64,000 nt of DNA, taken from NCBI GenBank assembly GCA_013697725.1, contig JACCWI010000019.1, positions 31,164-95,163 of the forward strand, given 5' to 3'. This document shows positions 10,071 through 17,128 of this stretch, in pieces (position 1 is the first letter of the stretch; the number at the start of each line of letters is the position of its first letter). The notes below the pieces were generated by a model that was not told the origin of the DNA, did not search any database, and saw only the letters and a list, made by a program, of their open reading frames with translations. Both the position numbers and the translations under genes were made by a program. Source of the stretch: Tatlockia sp. Its GTDB lineage: Bacteria; Pseudomonadota; Gammaproteobacteria; Legionellales; Legionellaceae.

Positions 10071-10889
10071 CTAGCAAGCGAGAATGTGAATACTGGGATT
10101 ATTTATATCCACCGGGAAAAAGGGAGGGTATTCACCGAGCTCTTTGGCTCGTTGGATAAAGGAAGAAATATCAGCATTTACAAAATCATAAAGCACCTGA
10201 TAATCATCAATTACGAAATAAACTTTTTGTAACATATCGATACGGTAGGGCGTGCGAAAAGCAACTACGGGATTAAAAATGACACGCATAGGCACATCGG
10301 ATTCAACAGAATAAGCCGTTTCGCTAATTGAAGATAAAATTCCACCGCCATAAGCGCGCAAACCCTCTGTTGATTTAATCAATCCAAATTCCACAGTAAA
10401 CCAGAAAAGCCGCTGCAACAGAGGCCATTGCTCCTCTGGAAAAGAAAGGACTTTCAGTGCGAAACGTTGTATAAAATCAGCATACACTGGATTAGTCAAC
10501 ATAGGACAGTGACCAAAAATCTCATGAAAAATATCGGGTTCCTGGACATAATCAATTTCTTCTTCACAGCGGATAAAGGTTGCGGCTGGAAATTTTCTTT
10601 CGGCTAACAACTCAAAGAAAGCGCGAGCCGAAATTAGAGCTGCAACCGGAGCCACTCGCCAGCCTGTTAAGGCCATTAATCGTTCACTTAACTCGGGTAA
10701 TTGAGGAATTTCTTTTGCGGATAGTTCCAAGCATTGCAAACCCTGTAAAAACTGCTGACAAGCCCGGCCTGGAATAATTTCCATTTGACGCTCATACAAG
10801 ATTCGCCATATGCGATGCTCTTCATTTGAATAGTTTATTCGGCCCTGAGCATCGGGTTTGTGCGAAACATAGCGGCTGACAAATTCCAT
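10071..10889 (-). CDS. phhA: Phenylalanine-4-hydroxylase
   Basis: This 272-residue iron- and tetrahydropterin-dependent monooxygenase converts phenylalanine to tyrosine. The ferrous ligands are visible: H122 and H127 in FHEIFGHCPML, and E167 in FWFTVEFG. The length matches bacterial single-domain PhhA, which lacks the eukaryotic regulatory domain. I place the start at the ATG at 10889, which has GGGAG five bases upstream. A TTG at 10901 lies in that Shine-Dalgarno region and is less likely. In Legionella, PhhA is linked to tyrosine supply and pyomelanin pigment. No pterin carbinolamine dehydratase gene (phhB) is adjacent. Confidence 0.95.
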   Translation of the reverse strand: MEFVSRYVSHKPDAQGRINYSNEEHRIWRILYERQMEIIPGRACQQFLQGLQCLELSAKEIPQLPELSERLMALTGWRVAPVAALISARAFFELLAERKFPAATFIRCEEEIDYVQEPDIFHEIFGHCPMLTNPVYADFIQRFALKVLSFPEEQWPLLQRLFWFTVEFGLIKSTEGLRAYGGGILSSISETAYSVESDVPMRVIFNPVVAFRTPYRIDMLQKVYFVIDDYQVLYDFVNADISSFIQRAKELGEYPPFFPVDINNPSIHILAC

Positions 10890-11192
10890 ACTCACTCCCA
10901 AACAATAACAAAGTAATTAGGTTTGTTTAAATTATAGCGTCTTTCAATTTAATCAATAAACTAACAAGATTGCAAAATTAATCTCTCGGTAATTTACTAG
11001 GAAAACAGCATTGTTGGTGATTACATTTTCTCGAGCCTGAGTTTAATTGGAAGAAAAAATTGATCAAGGGAAGGCAGCTAGTCAATGCAGCTGGCGAAGA
11101 CTAATCTTGATTTGGCTGGCAAGCACCCTATTTATTTGAGTGCTAGCCAACTGGTACTTGAAACTAGTTTTTATAGTTTTGGCAAATGAATT
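10890..11192. other. Intergenic region with one hairpin
   Basis: This is about 300 bases without a supported gene, lying upstream of phhA and downstream of the BON lipoprotein gene. The only clear structure is an inverted repeat at 11112-11150: TTGGCT plus AGCAC pair with GTGCT plus AGCCAA, with a four-base bulge and a 13-base loop. It may end the lipoprotein transcript, although no U-tract follows. Confidence 0.4.
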
Positions 11193-11504
11193 TTATTTGC
11201 GAACAATTAGTCCGTTTTGAACTGATTTAACGCCAGGAATGCGGGTAGCGATCTCGGCAGCGGTATCCGATTGACGAATTGTTTTCACAAAACCACTTAA
11301 TAACACAGTACCTTTTTGAGTTTCAACATGAATAGGAGCTGTAGCAAGCTCTGGGTTATTCATAAAAGTTTCAAGAACTGTAGCTTTAAGTGACTGATCG
11401 GTTTGTCCGAGATTAAAGAAATTTTTGCCAGGAGTGACTGATTGACATCCAACTAAGAGAGTTAAGACCAAAGCAACTAGGCCACTTAGATAAGTTTTTT
11501 TCAT
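11193..11504 (-). CDS. BON-domain lipoprotein
   Basis: This 103-residue protein starts with a lipoprotein signal (MKKTYLSGLVALVLTLLVGC), with C20 as the lipidation site. Residues 38-103 form one BON domain: alternating hydrophobics, the typical GTVLLSGFVKT strand pair and a C-terminal IPGVKSVQNGLIV. BON domains (OsmY family) are thought to bind membranes or phospholipids in the periplasm. OsmY itself has two BON domains and no lipid anchor, so this is a smaller anchored relative. It is probably envelope-stress related. It is transcribed alone. Confidence 0.85.
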   Translation of the reverse strand: MKKTYLSGLVALVLTLLVGCQSVTPGKNFFNLGQTDQSLKATVLETFMNNPELATAPIHVETQKGTVLLSGFVKTIRQSDTAAEIATRIPGVKSVQNGLIVRK

Positions 11505-11580
11505 GATTTACCCCAAGATTTAGAAATTCTGCGCCACCATATCATGACTTGTCGGGAAGATCTAACCCAATATAATAGCT

Positions 11581-11907
11581 TTAGTGTGAATCCTGGACTT
11601 TGGTTTGACCCCCTGAAAGCTGAGCCCTTAAATGCTCAATTTCTTCCAGTAGCTCCAACGCTAAACCTGCGCCGGCAAAGTTAACCCCTAAATCCTGAGT
11701 TAAACTTAACACTCTACGAATTTGCAATAAGGATTGGTTATCGAAAAGCCATTGATCTTTATTATCTTTTTTAAGATTAACAATACCCTCCTCAACAATC
11801 TGCAGAACCGTTTCCTTTGGAATGCCGAAGGAGGAACTCACTTCGGTCAATGACAAATAATACCATTGATCACAATCTAAAGCAGGCTCGTCTTTATCCT
11901 TAGTCAT
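11581..11907 (-). CDS. cbpM: Chaperone modulatory protein CbpM
   Basis: CbpM-type proteins bind the J-domain of CbpA and inhibit its co-chaperone activity. This one is about 108 residues, with a MerR-like N-terminal helix-turn-helix ([25 protein letters not shown]) and a C-terminal coiled helix ([18 protein letters not shown]). The ATG at 11907 overlaps the cbpA stop as ATGACTAA, an 8-bp overlap that suggests translational coupling. A GTG one codon upstream is possible but less likely. The assignment rests on size, the HTH and the cbpA neighbour. Confidence 0.88.
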   Translation of the reverse strand: MTKDKDEPALDCDQWYYLSLTEVSSSFGIPKETVLQIVEEGIVNLKKDNKDQWLFDNQSLLQIRRVLSLTQDLGVNFAGAGLALELLEEIEHLRAQLSGGQTKVQDSH

Positions 11908-12844
11908 CACTAACCCCTAATTTTTCCCTTGGATTAAATTTACTCGTTTTGGCGAGTTCCTCCCACAGTGCATCTGCTTTGGGATTCTCCCCCTGTGGAA
12001 TGACAATTTCTAAAGTGATGTACTGATCACCTGGTGTTTTCGCCGCTAAACCTCGGCCCTTTAGGCGCATTTGTTTGCCATTTTGCGAATGTTTTGGAAT
12101 TTTAAGTTTAACCGAGCCTGCTAAAGTTGGTACATGAATGGTAGCGCCAAGTGCAGCCTCCCAGGGCGTGATTGGTACTTGTAAATAAATATCATTTTTT
12201 TGCAAGCTAAACAGAGGATGCGGTCTGATGTTAATTTCAATATATAAATCGCCGCTATGTTGGTTCACCCCTTTGGCTCCTTGCCCTTTTAAGCGAATTT
12301 GCTGTTTATCACCAATACCCTTGGGAATCTTAACTTTGACAGCTCTGGTGTGATTTTCCACTTGCCCGTGTTTGTCTGAGATAGGCGTTTGCAATTGCAA
12401 GGTTTTTTCAGCGCCATGGAAACTATCTTCAAGGCTGATAGCCAAACTTGCATGGATATCTCTTCCTTGTTCATAAAAAGAACTTTGTTGCCGTTGATAA
12501 CGCTCACGAAAAATTGAATTGATAAAATCTTCAAAGCCTGCGGATTGCTCTTCGTCAAAACCCTGTTGCTGTCGGTACTGTTGATCTTGATTAGGTTGAG
12601 AATGCGCACCAGCCTGAGCTTGCTCTTTCCAATACTGGCCATAGCGATTATATTTAGCTCTCTTATCCGGATCGTGAAGCACCTCATAGGCTTCGCCTAA
12701 TTCTTTAAATTTTGCCTCGGCATTGCTCTCTTTACTCACATCGGGGTGGTATTTTCGGGCGAGTTTACGATACGCTCGCTTAATGTCTTCCTGACTAGCT
12801 TCACGAGCTAGCCCCATTATTTGGTAATAATCTTTATATTCCAT
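11900..12844 (-). CDS. cbpA: DnaJ-class co-chaperone CbpA
   Basis: This 314-residue DnaJ-type protein stimulates the DnaK ATPase and may also bind DNA, as E. coli CbpA does. The J-domain spans residues 1-70 with the HPD motif ([10 protein letters not shown]). A Gln-rich linker (about 80-120) follows, then two substrate-binding beta domains (about 125-310). The zinc finger of true DnaJ is absent, as expected for class B proteins. It starts at ATG 12844 and overlaps cbpM. A palindrome lies 34 bases upstream of the start, in the region shared with the divergent RiPP operon. Confidence 0.93.
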   Translation of the reverse strand: MEYKDYYQIMGLAREASQEDIKRAYRKLARKYHPDVSKESNAEAKFKELGEAYEVLHDPDKRAKYNRYGQYWKEQAQAGAHSQPNQDQQYRQQQGFDEEQSAGFEDFINSIFRERYQRQQSSFYEQGRDIHASLAISLEDSFHGAEKTLQLQTPISDKHGQVENHTRAVKVKIPKGIGDKQQIRLKGQGAKGVNQHSGDLYIEINIRPHPLFSLQKNDIYLQVPITPWEAALGATIHVPTLAGSVKLKIPKHSQNGKQMRLKGRGLAAKTPGDQYITLEIVIPQGENPKADALWEELAKTSKFNPREKLGVSDD

Positions 12845-12877
12845 AGCTTGATTAATTCATTAAACGTAAGATCTTTA

Positions 12878-12896
12878 CATGATTGCAATAATCATG
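12878..12896. promoter_or_regulatory. 19-bp palindrome between cbpA and the RiPP operon
   Basis: CATGATT and AATCATG form a perfect inverted repeat around GCAAT. It lies 34 bases upstream of cbpA and about 245 bases upstream of the Cys-rich precursor gene. The size and symmetry fit a dimeric repressor or activator operator. I cannot match it confidently to Fur, Zur, CueR or another known box. Confidence 0.35.
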
Positions 12897-13029
12897 CCTT
12901 TGCTGCAATCTTTTCGCAAAATTTATTTAACAAATTATTCATGCCTTTTAACCCTGAATTAATTAGCAGCGACTACTCAAATATTATTGGCTAGGGATAC
13001 TTGAATAACTTGCTGAATTTTAATACTTT

Positions 13030-13035
13030 TATAAT
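13030..13035 (+). promoter_or_regulatory. Possible -10 element of the RiPP operon
   Basis: TATAAT is present 105 bases upstream of the precursor ATG. No good -35 lies at 16-18 bases; the closest hexamer, TTGCTG, is only 14 bases upstream. An activator or alternative sigma factor may be needed. If used, the 5' leader is about 100 nt. Confidence 0.35.
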
Positions 13036-13058
13036 CCTAGGAAAGGAGGAGCTTTCTC

Positions 13059-13121
13059 TTGTCTAAGTCAGCAAGGTTGCAGAGCCTTAAGCGCTCAACT
13101 ATTCTTAACTTGCTAATTTAA
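13059..13121 (+). CDS. Possible 20-residue leader ORF upstream of the precursor gene
   Basis: A strong GGAGG (13045-13049) lies nine bases before a TTG that opens a 20-codon frame (M-SKSARLQSLKRSTILNLLI) ending in TAA at 13119-13121. It sits inside the long leader and ends 19 bases before the precursor ATG. It is too short to prove by sequence and contains no cysteine. It may be a regulatory uORF or chance. Confidence 0.25.
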   Translation: MSKSARLQSLKRSTILNLLI

Positions 13122-13140
13122 TAAACAAACGGAGATTGAT

Positions 13141-13695
13141 ATGAATAAGCGAACCCTAATAATTGCTGCCGCTGCAGCCTCCTTATTTACCTCAGGGGTG
13201 TATGCGGCCTCTAGCCAAGATACTGTGGTTGGCAAAAACGTTGCTTATCAGAAATCGAGTTGTAAATCCTCACATAGTTGTAAGAGCTACAACAGCTGCA
13301 AGAGCTATAATCACTGCAAGAGCTATAATCACTGCAAGAGCTATAACAGCTGCAAGAGTTATAACCACTGTAAGAGTTATAACCACTGCAAGAGCTATAA
13401 TAGCTGCAAGAGCAATAATAGTTGCAAGAGTCATAATAGTTGCAAGAGTCATAATAGTTGCAAGAGCAACAATAGCTGCAAGAGCCATAATAGTTGCAAG
13501 AGCAACAATAGCTGTAAGAGCCATAATAGCTGCAAGAGCAACAATAGCTGTAAGAGCAATAATAGCTGCAAATCCAGCTCAAAAGGCAGTTCTAACTATC
13601 CAGACAATAAAGGAAGCAGCAATTATCCTAAATCTGATGACTCAGGTTACGGTGGTAAGAATACAGACTCAGGGAAAAATAAAACTTCCTGGTAA
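13141..13695 (+). CDS. Secreted Cys-rich hexapeptide-repeat protein, candidate RiPP metallophore precursor
   Basis: This 184-residue protein has a clear Sec signal peptide (MNKRTLIIAAAAASLFTSGVYA, cleavage likely after A22). A short leader (residues 23-38) is followed by 18 cysteines at residues 41 to 143, each exactly six residues from the next. The units are CKS-(Y/N/H)-N-(S/H). The tail (144-184) is Gly/Ser/Asn-rich with a duplicated KGSSNYP. The next genes are an MNIO (DUF692) oxidase and a DUF2063 protein, the enzyme pair that modifies bufferin precursors, where cysteines become thiooxazole-type groups that bind copper. By that analogy I infer a secreted metal-binding RiPP. The CKSxN core differs from the EGKCG-type core of described bufferins. 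GGAG lies seven bases before the ATG. Function is inferred from context only. Confidence 0.82.
   Translation: MNKRTLIIAAAAASLFTSGVYAASSQDTVVGKNVAYQKSSCKSSHSCKSYNSCKSYNHCKSYNHCKSYNSCKSYNHCKSYNHCKSYNSCKSNNSCKSHNSCKSHNSCKSNNSCKSHNSCKSNNSCKSHNSCKSNNSCKSNNSCKSSSKGSSNYPDNKGSSNYPKSDDSGYGGKNTDSGKNKTSW
13261..13584 (+). repeat. 18 tandem copies of an 18-bp coding repeat
   Basis: The array encodes the CKSxNx units. The typical unit is TGCAAGAGCTATAATCAC, in frame throughout. Units 2-8 encode Y at position 4, with position 6 running S,H,H,S,H,H,S, which suggests 54-bp block duplication. Units 9-17 largely alternate N and H at position 4, which suggests a separate 36-bp duplication. First and last units are more diverged. 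Confidence 0.95.
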
Positions 13696-13710
13696 TCTTA
13701 ATATATTGAT

Positions 13711-13741
13711 ATTGATACCTCTTTCTGAGGTATCAATTTTT
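13711..13741 (+). terminator. Intrinsic terminator or attenuator between precursor and MNIO genes
   Basis: A perfect 11-bp stem (ATTGATACCTC 13711-13721 with GAGGTATCAAT 13727-13737), a five-base loop and a T-run ending at 13741 lie 15 bases after the precursor stop and 27 bases before the MNIO start. Partial readthrough would give more precursor than enzyme, as in other RiPP operons. Confidence 0.85.
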
Positions 13742-13767
13742 AACTCTCATTTAGGAAAGTCATTTAA

Positions 13768-14649
13768 ATGGATAAAGCTCAAGCAAAGTCGTCTAAAGTT
13801 ATGCCTTCGCTAGGTCTTGGACTTGGCTTACGATCTGAACATTATCAGCACATCATTGAAAAGAAGCCGGCGGTGGACTGGTTTGAAATTTTGACAGAAA
13901 ATTATTTAGTGGATGGTGGGAACCCACTTTATTACCTTGACAAAATTCGGGAGAACTATCCGCTAGTGATGCATGGGGTTTCCCTGTCAATTGGCAGCCG
14001 CGATCCTCTTAATTTAGATTATCTACAAAAAGTAAAAGCTTTGGCCGAACGCATTCAGCCCATGTGGATTTCCGATCATTTATGTTGGACAGGCGTAGAA
14101 CAACGCAACATGCATGATTTATTACCCATTCCCTATACCGAAAAAAATATTGAACATGTCGTTAGCCGAATAAGCGCGGTTCAAGAATTTTATCAGCGCC
14201 GAATATTGATTGAAAATGTATCTAGCTATATTAGCTATAAAGACTCTGAAATGAGCGAGTGGGAATTCCTTTCTGAAATTGCCAATCGAGCGGACTGTTT
14301 AATTCTACTCGACATTAACAATATTTATGTCAGCGCGTTTAATCATGGTTTTGAACCTGAGGTCTATCTGCAAAATATCCCGATTAATCGCGTACAACAA
14401 TTTCATTTGGCAGGACATCTTAATTGTAAGGATTATATTATAGATACCCATGATCACCCCGTCATTGCAGAGGTTTGGGCGCTCTATGCGAAAGCCTTAG
14501 AACGTTTTGGTGATATTTCCACTATGATTGAACGCGATGACCACATTCCACCCTTTGAAGAACTGTGGCAAGAGCTCAATGAGGCAAAAAAGATAAAACA
14601 GACCATTTTAACGAATAGAAATGAGAGCAAATCACGTGAAACCATCTAA
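13768..14649 (+). CDS. bufB: MNIO-family (DUF692) multinuclear iron oxidase, BufB-like
   Basis: DUF692 proteins are TIM-barrel enzymes with two or three irons that modify cysteines of RiPP precursors using oxygen. This 293-residue protein has the family's metal-site motifs: H69 in MHGVSLSIGS, D103-H104 in WISDHLCW, LLPIPYT near 118, E149-N150 in ILIENVSSY, D182/N184-N185 in LLDINNIYVSA, H213 and H217 in FHLAGH, D226-x-H228-D-H230 in DTHDHPV, and E255/D257 in ERDD. All look intact. It lies downstream of the Cys-rich precursor gene and overlaps the DUF2063 partner gene by 29 bp. The bufB name is by analogy with bufferin operons. The exact chemistry on CKS cysteines is inference. Confidence 0.9.
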   Translation: MDKAQAKSSKVMPSLGLGLGLRSEHYQHIIEKKPAVDWFEILTENYLVDGGNPLYYLDKIRENYPLVMHGVSLSIGSRDPLNLDYLQKVKALAERIQPMWISDHLCWTGVEQRNMHDLLPIPYTEKNIEHVVSRISAVQEFYQRRILIENVSSYISYKDSEMSEWEFLSEIANRADCLILLDINNIYVSAFNHGFEPEVYLQNIPINRVQQFHLAGHLNCKDYIIDTHDHPVIAEVWALYAKALERFGDISTMIERDDHIPPFEELWQELNEAKKIKQTILTNRNESKSRETI

Positions 14650-15406
14650 TCTCGATAATTTATTGCAAGATACTATGTTAAGTGCTGAGCCCCTCATTCA
14701 TCCTCATTTAGCTAAACCACCCAAAGGATCCCTCGAGGCGCGTGTAGCAATTTATACCGAAGGGTTTTACACTCGACTGGAAGATACTCTTGCTAGTGAT
14801 TACAGTGCTTTAGCCTTTCTCCTGGCAGGAGGGAAATTTAAAAAATTGTGCAGGGCTTACACTGACACTCATCCATCTTGCCATTATTCTCTTAATAGTT
14901 TTGGTCAGCATATGGAAAGCTTTATCAAAGCTAACCCAGTTTTCAATAAAACTCCATATTTGGCTGAATTAGCGCGCTTTGAATGGGCTGAGTCTCAGGC
15001 TATTATTGCCGCCGATGCCACCTTACTTAGAGCCACAGATCTACAAGCCTTACCCCCGGCAAACTGGCCTGAGTTAGTTTTTTCTCTACATCCCTCAAGC
15101 TGCTTACTTAGATTTGACTGGAATAGTATAGAACTTATTGAAGCGATTCGAAGCAACAATCAAGTCCCTAAGCCAAAAAAGTTAAAAAAACCGCAATCTG
15201 TGCTAGTCTGGCGCCGTCAAACTGAGGTGCTTTATTGTAAATTAAATGCTAGAGATTACACTTTGGTCAAAGCAATGAAAGCCAAAGCAAATTTTTTAGA
15301 GCTTTGTGAACTGCTAAGCAAAAAAATGCCAGAGGCAAAGGTTCCTCCTTTTCTTGTAAAAGAATTATATGCCTGGCTTTCAGAGGAACTGTTTATAAAG
15401 GAGTAG
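14621..15406 (+). CDS. bufC: DUF2063 / BufC-like partner of the MNIO enzyme
   Basis: This 261-residue protein has the DUF2063 N-terminal helical domain (about 10-110, with ARVAIYTEGFYTRLEDTLASDYSAL), annotated in databases as putative DNA-binding. In bufferin-type operons this protein is the obligate partner of the MNIO enzyme and is thought to bring the precursor to it. The C-terminal part (about 150-261) is a small helical/beta domain. Its ATG lies inside the MNIO gene; a GTG at 14636 is an alternative start. The overlap fits stoichiometric production of the two proteins. A real DNA-binding role is unlikely in this context. Confidence 0.85.
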   Translation: MRANHVKPSNLDNLLQDTMLSAEPLIHPHLAKPPKGSLEARVAIYTEGFYTRLEDTLASDYSALAFLLAGGKFKKLCRAYTDTHPSCHYSLNSFGQHMESFIKANPVFNKTPYLAELARFEWAESQAIIAADATLLRATDLQALPPANWPELVFSLHPSSCLLRFDWNSIELIEAIRSNNQVPKPKKLKKPQSVLVWRRQTEVLYCKLNARDYTLVKAMKAKANFLELCELLSKKMPEAKVPPFLVKELYAWLSEELFIKE

Positions 15407-15413
15407 CCGTTTT

Positions 15414-16187
15414 ATGTTTATCATTTTATCTCCTGCTAAGAAATTATTAGATTTTTCAGAGCCTTATTTAAAAAAAACAACTGAGCCAAGATTCCTATCT
15501 CACTCTAATGAATTAGTTAAACTCATGAAAGCTAAATCAGCCGAGCAAATTGCAGGATTAATGAGAATCTCGAAAAATTTGGCTCTTTTAAATTATCACA
15601 GATATCAAGCCATTAATCTGGATAAATACTCTAAAAAATGCTCCTATCCAGCTATTCTGTTTTTTCAAGGCGATGTTTATAAAGGATTAACAGCCACACA
15701 GTGGACAGATGATGACCTGGAATTTGCAGAAAAACATCTGGGTATTTTGTCCGGACTTTATGGTTTGCTGCGGCCTTTGGATAGAATTCAAGCCTACCGT
15801 TTAGAAATGGGAGCGCGCTTAAATAATTCTGCAGGCGAAGATCTCTATGATTTCTGGCGTGACATTGTGACAGATGCACTAAATAAACAAATAAAAAATC
15901 AAGAAAAACCATTGCTAATTAACCTGGCCTCTCAAGAGTATTGCAAAGTAATTGATGAGAAAAAATTATTATTCCCTTTAGTGACAATTAATTTTTATGA
16001 ACAAAAAGATAATAAAATAAAAATGATAGGCATTTATGCTAAAAAAGCACGGGGTTTGATGGCAAATTATTTAATCAAAAATAGAGTTAGCTCAGTTGAG
16101 AAAATTAAAGAATTTTCTGACTCTGGCTATCAATATTGCGCTGATTCTTCCTCAAGCATTGAATTAAATTTTCTAAAAATACATTGA
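15414..16187 (+). CDS. yaaA: Peroxide stress protein YaaA (DUF328/UPF0246)
   Basis: This 257-residue protein matches YaaA in length and motifs: N-terminal FIILSPAKKLLDF, central AILFFQGDVYKGL, LSGLYGLLRPLD at about 112-123 and C-terminal KKARGLMANYLIKN. In E. coli, YaaA lowers free iron and limits oxidative DNA damage during peroxide stress; the fold resembles DNA-binding proteins. It starts seven bases after bufC, and its Shine-Dalgarno (AAGGAG) overlaps the bufC stop, so it is co-transcribed with the RiPP genes. Confidence 0.93.
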   Translation: MFIILSPAKKLLDFSEPYLKKTTEPRFLSHSNELVKLMKAKSAEQIAGLMRISKNLALLNYHRYQAINLDKYSKKCSYPAILFFQGDVYKGLTATQWTDDDLEFAEKHLGILSGLYGLLRPLDRIQAYRLEMGARLNNSAGEDLYDFWRDIVTDALNKQIKNQEKPLLINLASQEYCKVIDEKKLLFPLVTINFYEQKDNKIKMIGIYAKKARGLMANYLIKNRVSSVEKIKEFSDSGYQYCADSSSSIELNFLKIH

Positions 16188-16193
16188 GCAGAC

Positions 16194-17093
16194 ATGTGGA
16201 ATCTATCCAGTCGTATCCATCACTTAAATCATTTTCCTAATCAAGGCGTGAGCTGTTATGTCAAAAGGGATGACGAACTCGGTTGTGGGATTAGTGGTTC
16301 TAAGCTACGAAAATATGCAAGTTTACTGCCTTATTTACTGGATAAAAACATTCGCCATCTTATAATAATCGGCGGAGCTCAATCCAATAATTTGCTTGCA
16401 GCCTTGCAAATAGCAAGGGAATTTCAATTTAATCTAACTGCTTTTTTAATTAAACCACGAAGCGACAAAATTCAGGGCAATTTTAAATTAAGCCGTCTTT
16501 TTTTTTGCGAAGAAGAGATCCGATGGATTCCACGTGAAGATTGGCCTAAAGTAGATGAGCTGGCAGAACTATTTCTAGCTAACCTTAAAGAAACTGGCTT
16601 CATCATTAGCGAAGGCGCCAGTGTTGCAGAAGCAATGCCAGGTGCTGAATCTATCGCGACTGATATCCTTGCCAATGAAATAGACGCAAGCCTTAAGTTT
16701 CAGCATATCTTTATAGATGCAGGAACAGGCTTTTCTGCAGCTGCTTTGATTAATGGTTTATTAAAATTAGAACATGAAGCCGATATTCATGTGCTTTTAC
16801 TAGCCGATGATGAAATGACGTTTAAATCCAAGCTGCTTAACTGGATTGGCCTAATTCCAAAAAACCTGCATTGCTTTATACCGCCTACGGCAAAATCTTT
16901 TGGGTCGGTAAATCAAATTATTCAGCAAGAGATCAAACGTCTAGCACAAGAAGAGGGAATCTTAGCTGACCCGATTTACTCAGCTAAGCTATTTTACTCA
17001 GCAAGACAACGCATCGAAAGTGAACGTTTAAAAGGAAATATATTGATTATCCATTCAGGAGGAACTTTGACTATGGCGGGTTTTGATTTCTAA
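16194..17093 (+). CDS. PLP-dependent ACC deaminase/D-cysteine desulfhydrase-like enzyme
   Basis: This 299-residue protein belongs to the fold-type II PLP family (tryptophan synthase beta-like). The Schiff-base lysine is K37 in SGSKLRKYA, corresponding to GNKxRKL of D-cysteine desulfhydrases. GGAQSNNLLAAL (about 62-73) binds the substrate carboxylate, and a Gly-rich IHSGGTL near residue 290 binds the PLP phosphate. Relatives release sulfide, ammonia and pyruvate from D-cysteine or deaminate ACC. It starts seven bases after yaaA and is the last gene of the apparent five-gene operon. It is somewhat shorter than the usual 330 residues. Substrate cannot be fixed from sequence. Confidence 0.8.
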   Translation: MWNLSSRIHHLNHFPNQGVSCYVKRDDELGCGISGSKLRKYASLLPYLLDKNIRHLIIIGGAQSNNLLAALQIAREFQFNLTAFLIKPRSDKIQGNFKLSRLFFCEEEIRWIPREDWPKVDELAELFLANLKETGFIISEGASVAEAMPGAESIATDILANEIDASLKFQHIFIDAGTGFSAAALINGLLKLEHEADIHVLLLADDEMTFKSKLLNWIGLIPKNLHCFIPPTAKSFGSVNQIIQQEIKRLAQEEGILADPIYSAKLFYSARQRIESERLKGNILIIHSGGTLTMAGFDF

Positions 17094-17128
17094 CAGGGCT
17101 AAACATGGAGAAAACAAAAAACAGCTCT

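Noticed and set aside
12289..12687. 132-codon frame inside cbpA
   Set aside because: Same-strand shadow of cbpA, with no family features and no ribosome binding site.
13163..13813. Alternative-frame and antisense ORFs over the CKS array (Ala/Ile/Arg-rich, Ser/Tyr/Cys-rich)
   Set aside because: Shadows of the 18-bp repeat; only the frame with the signal peptide, Shine-Dalgarno and Cys periodicity is credible.
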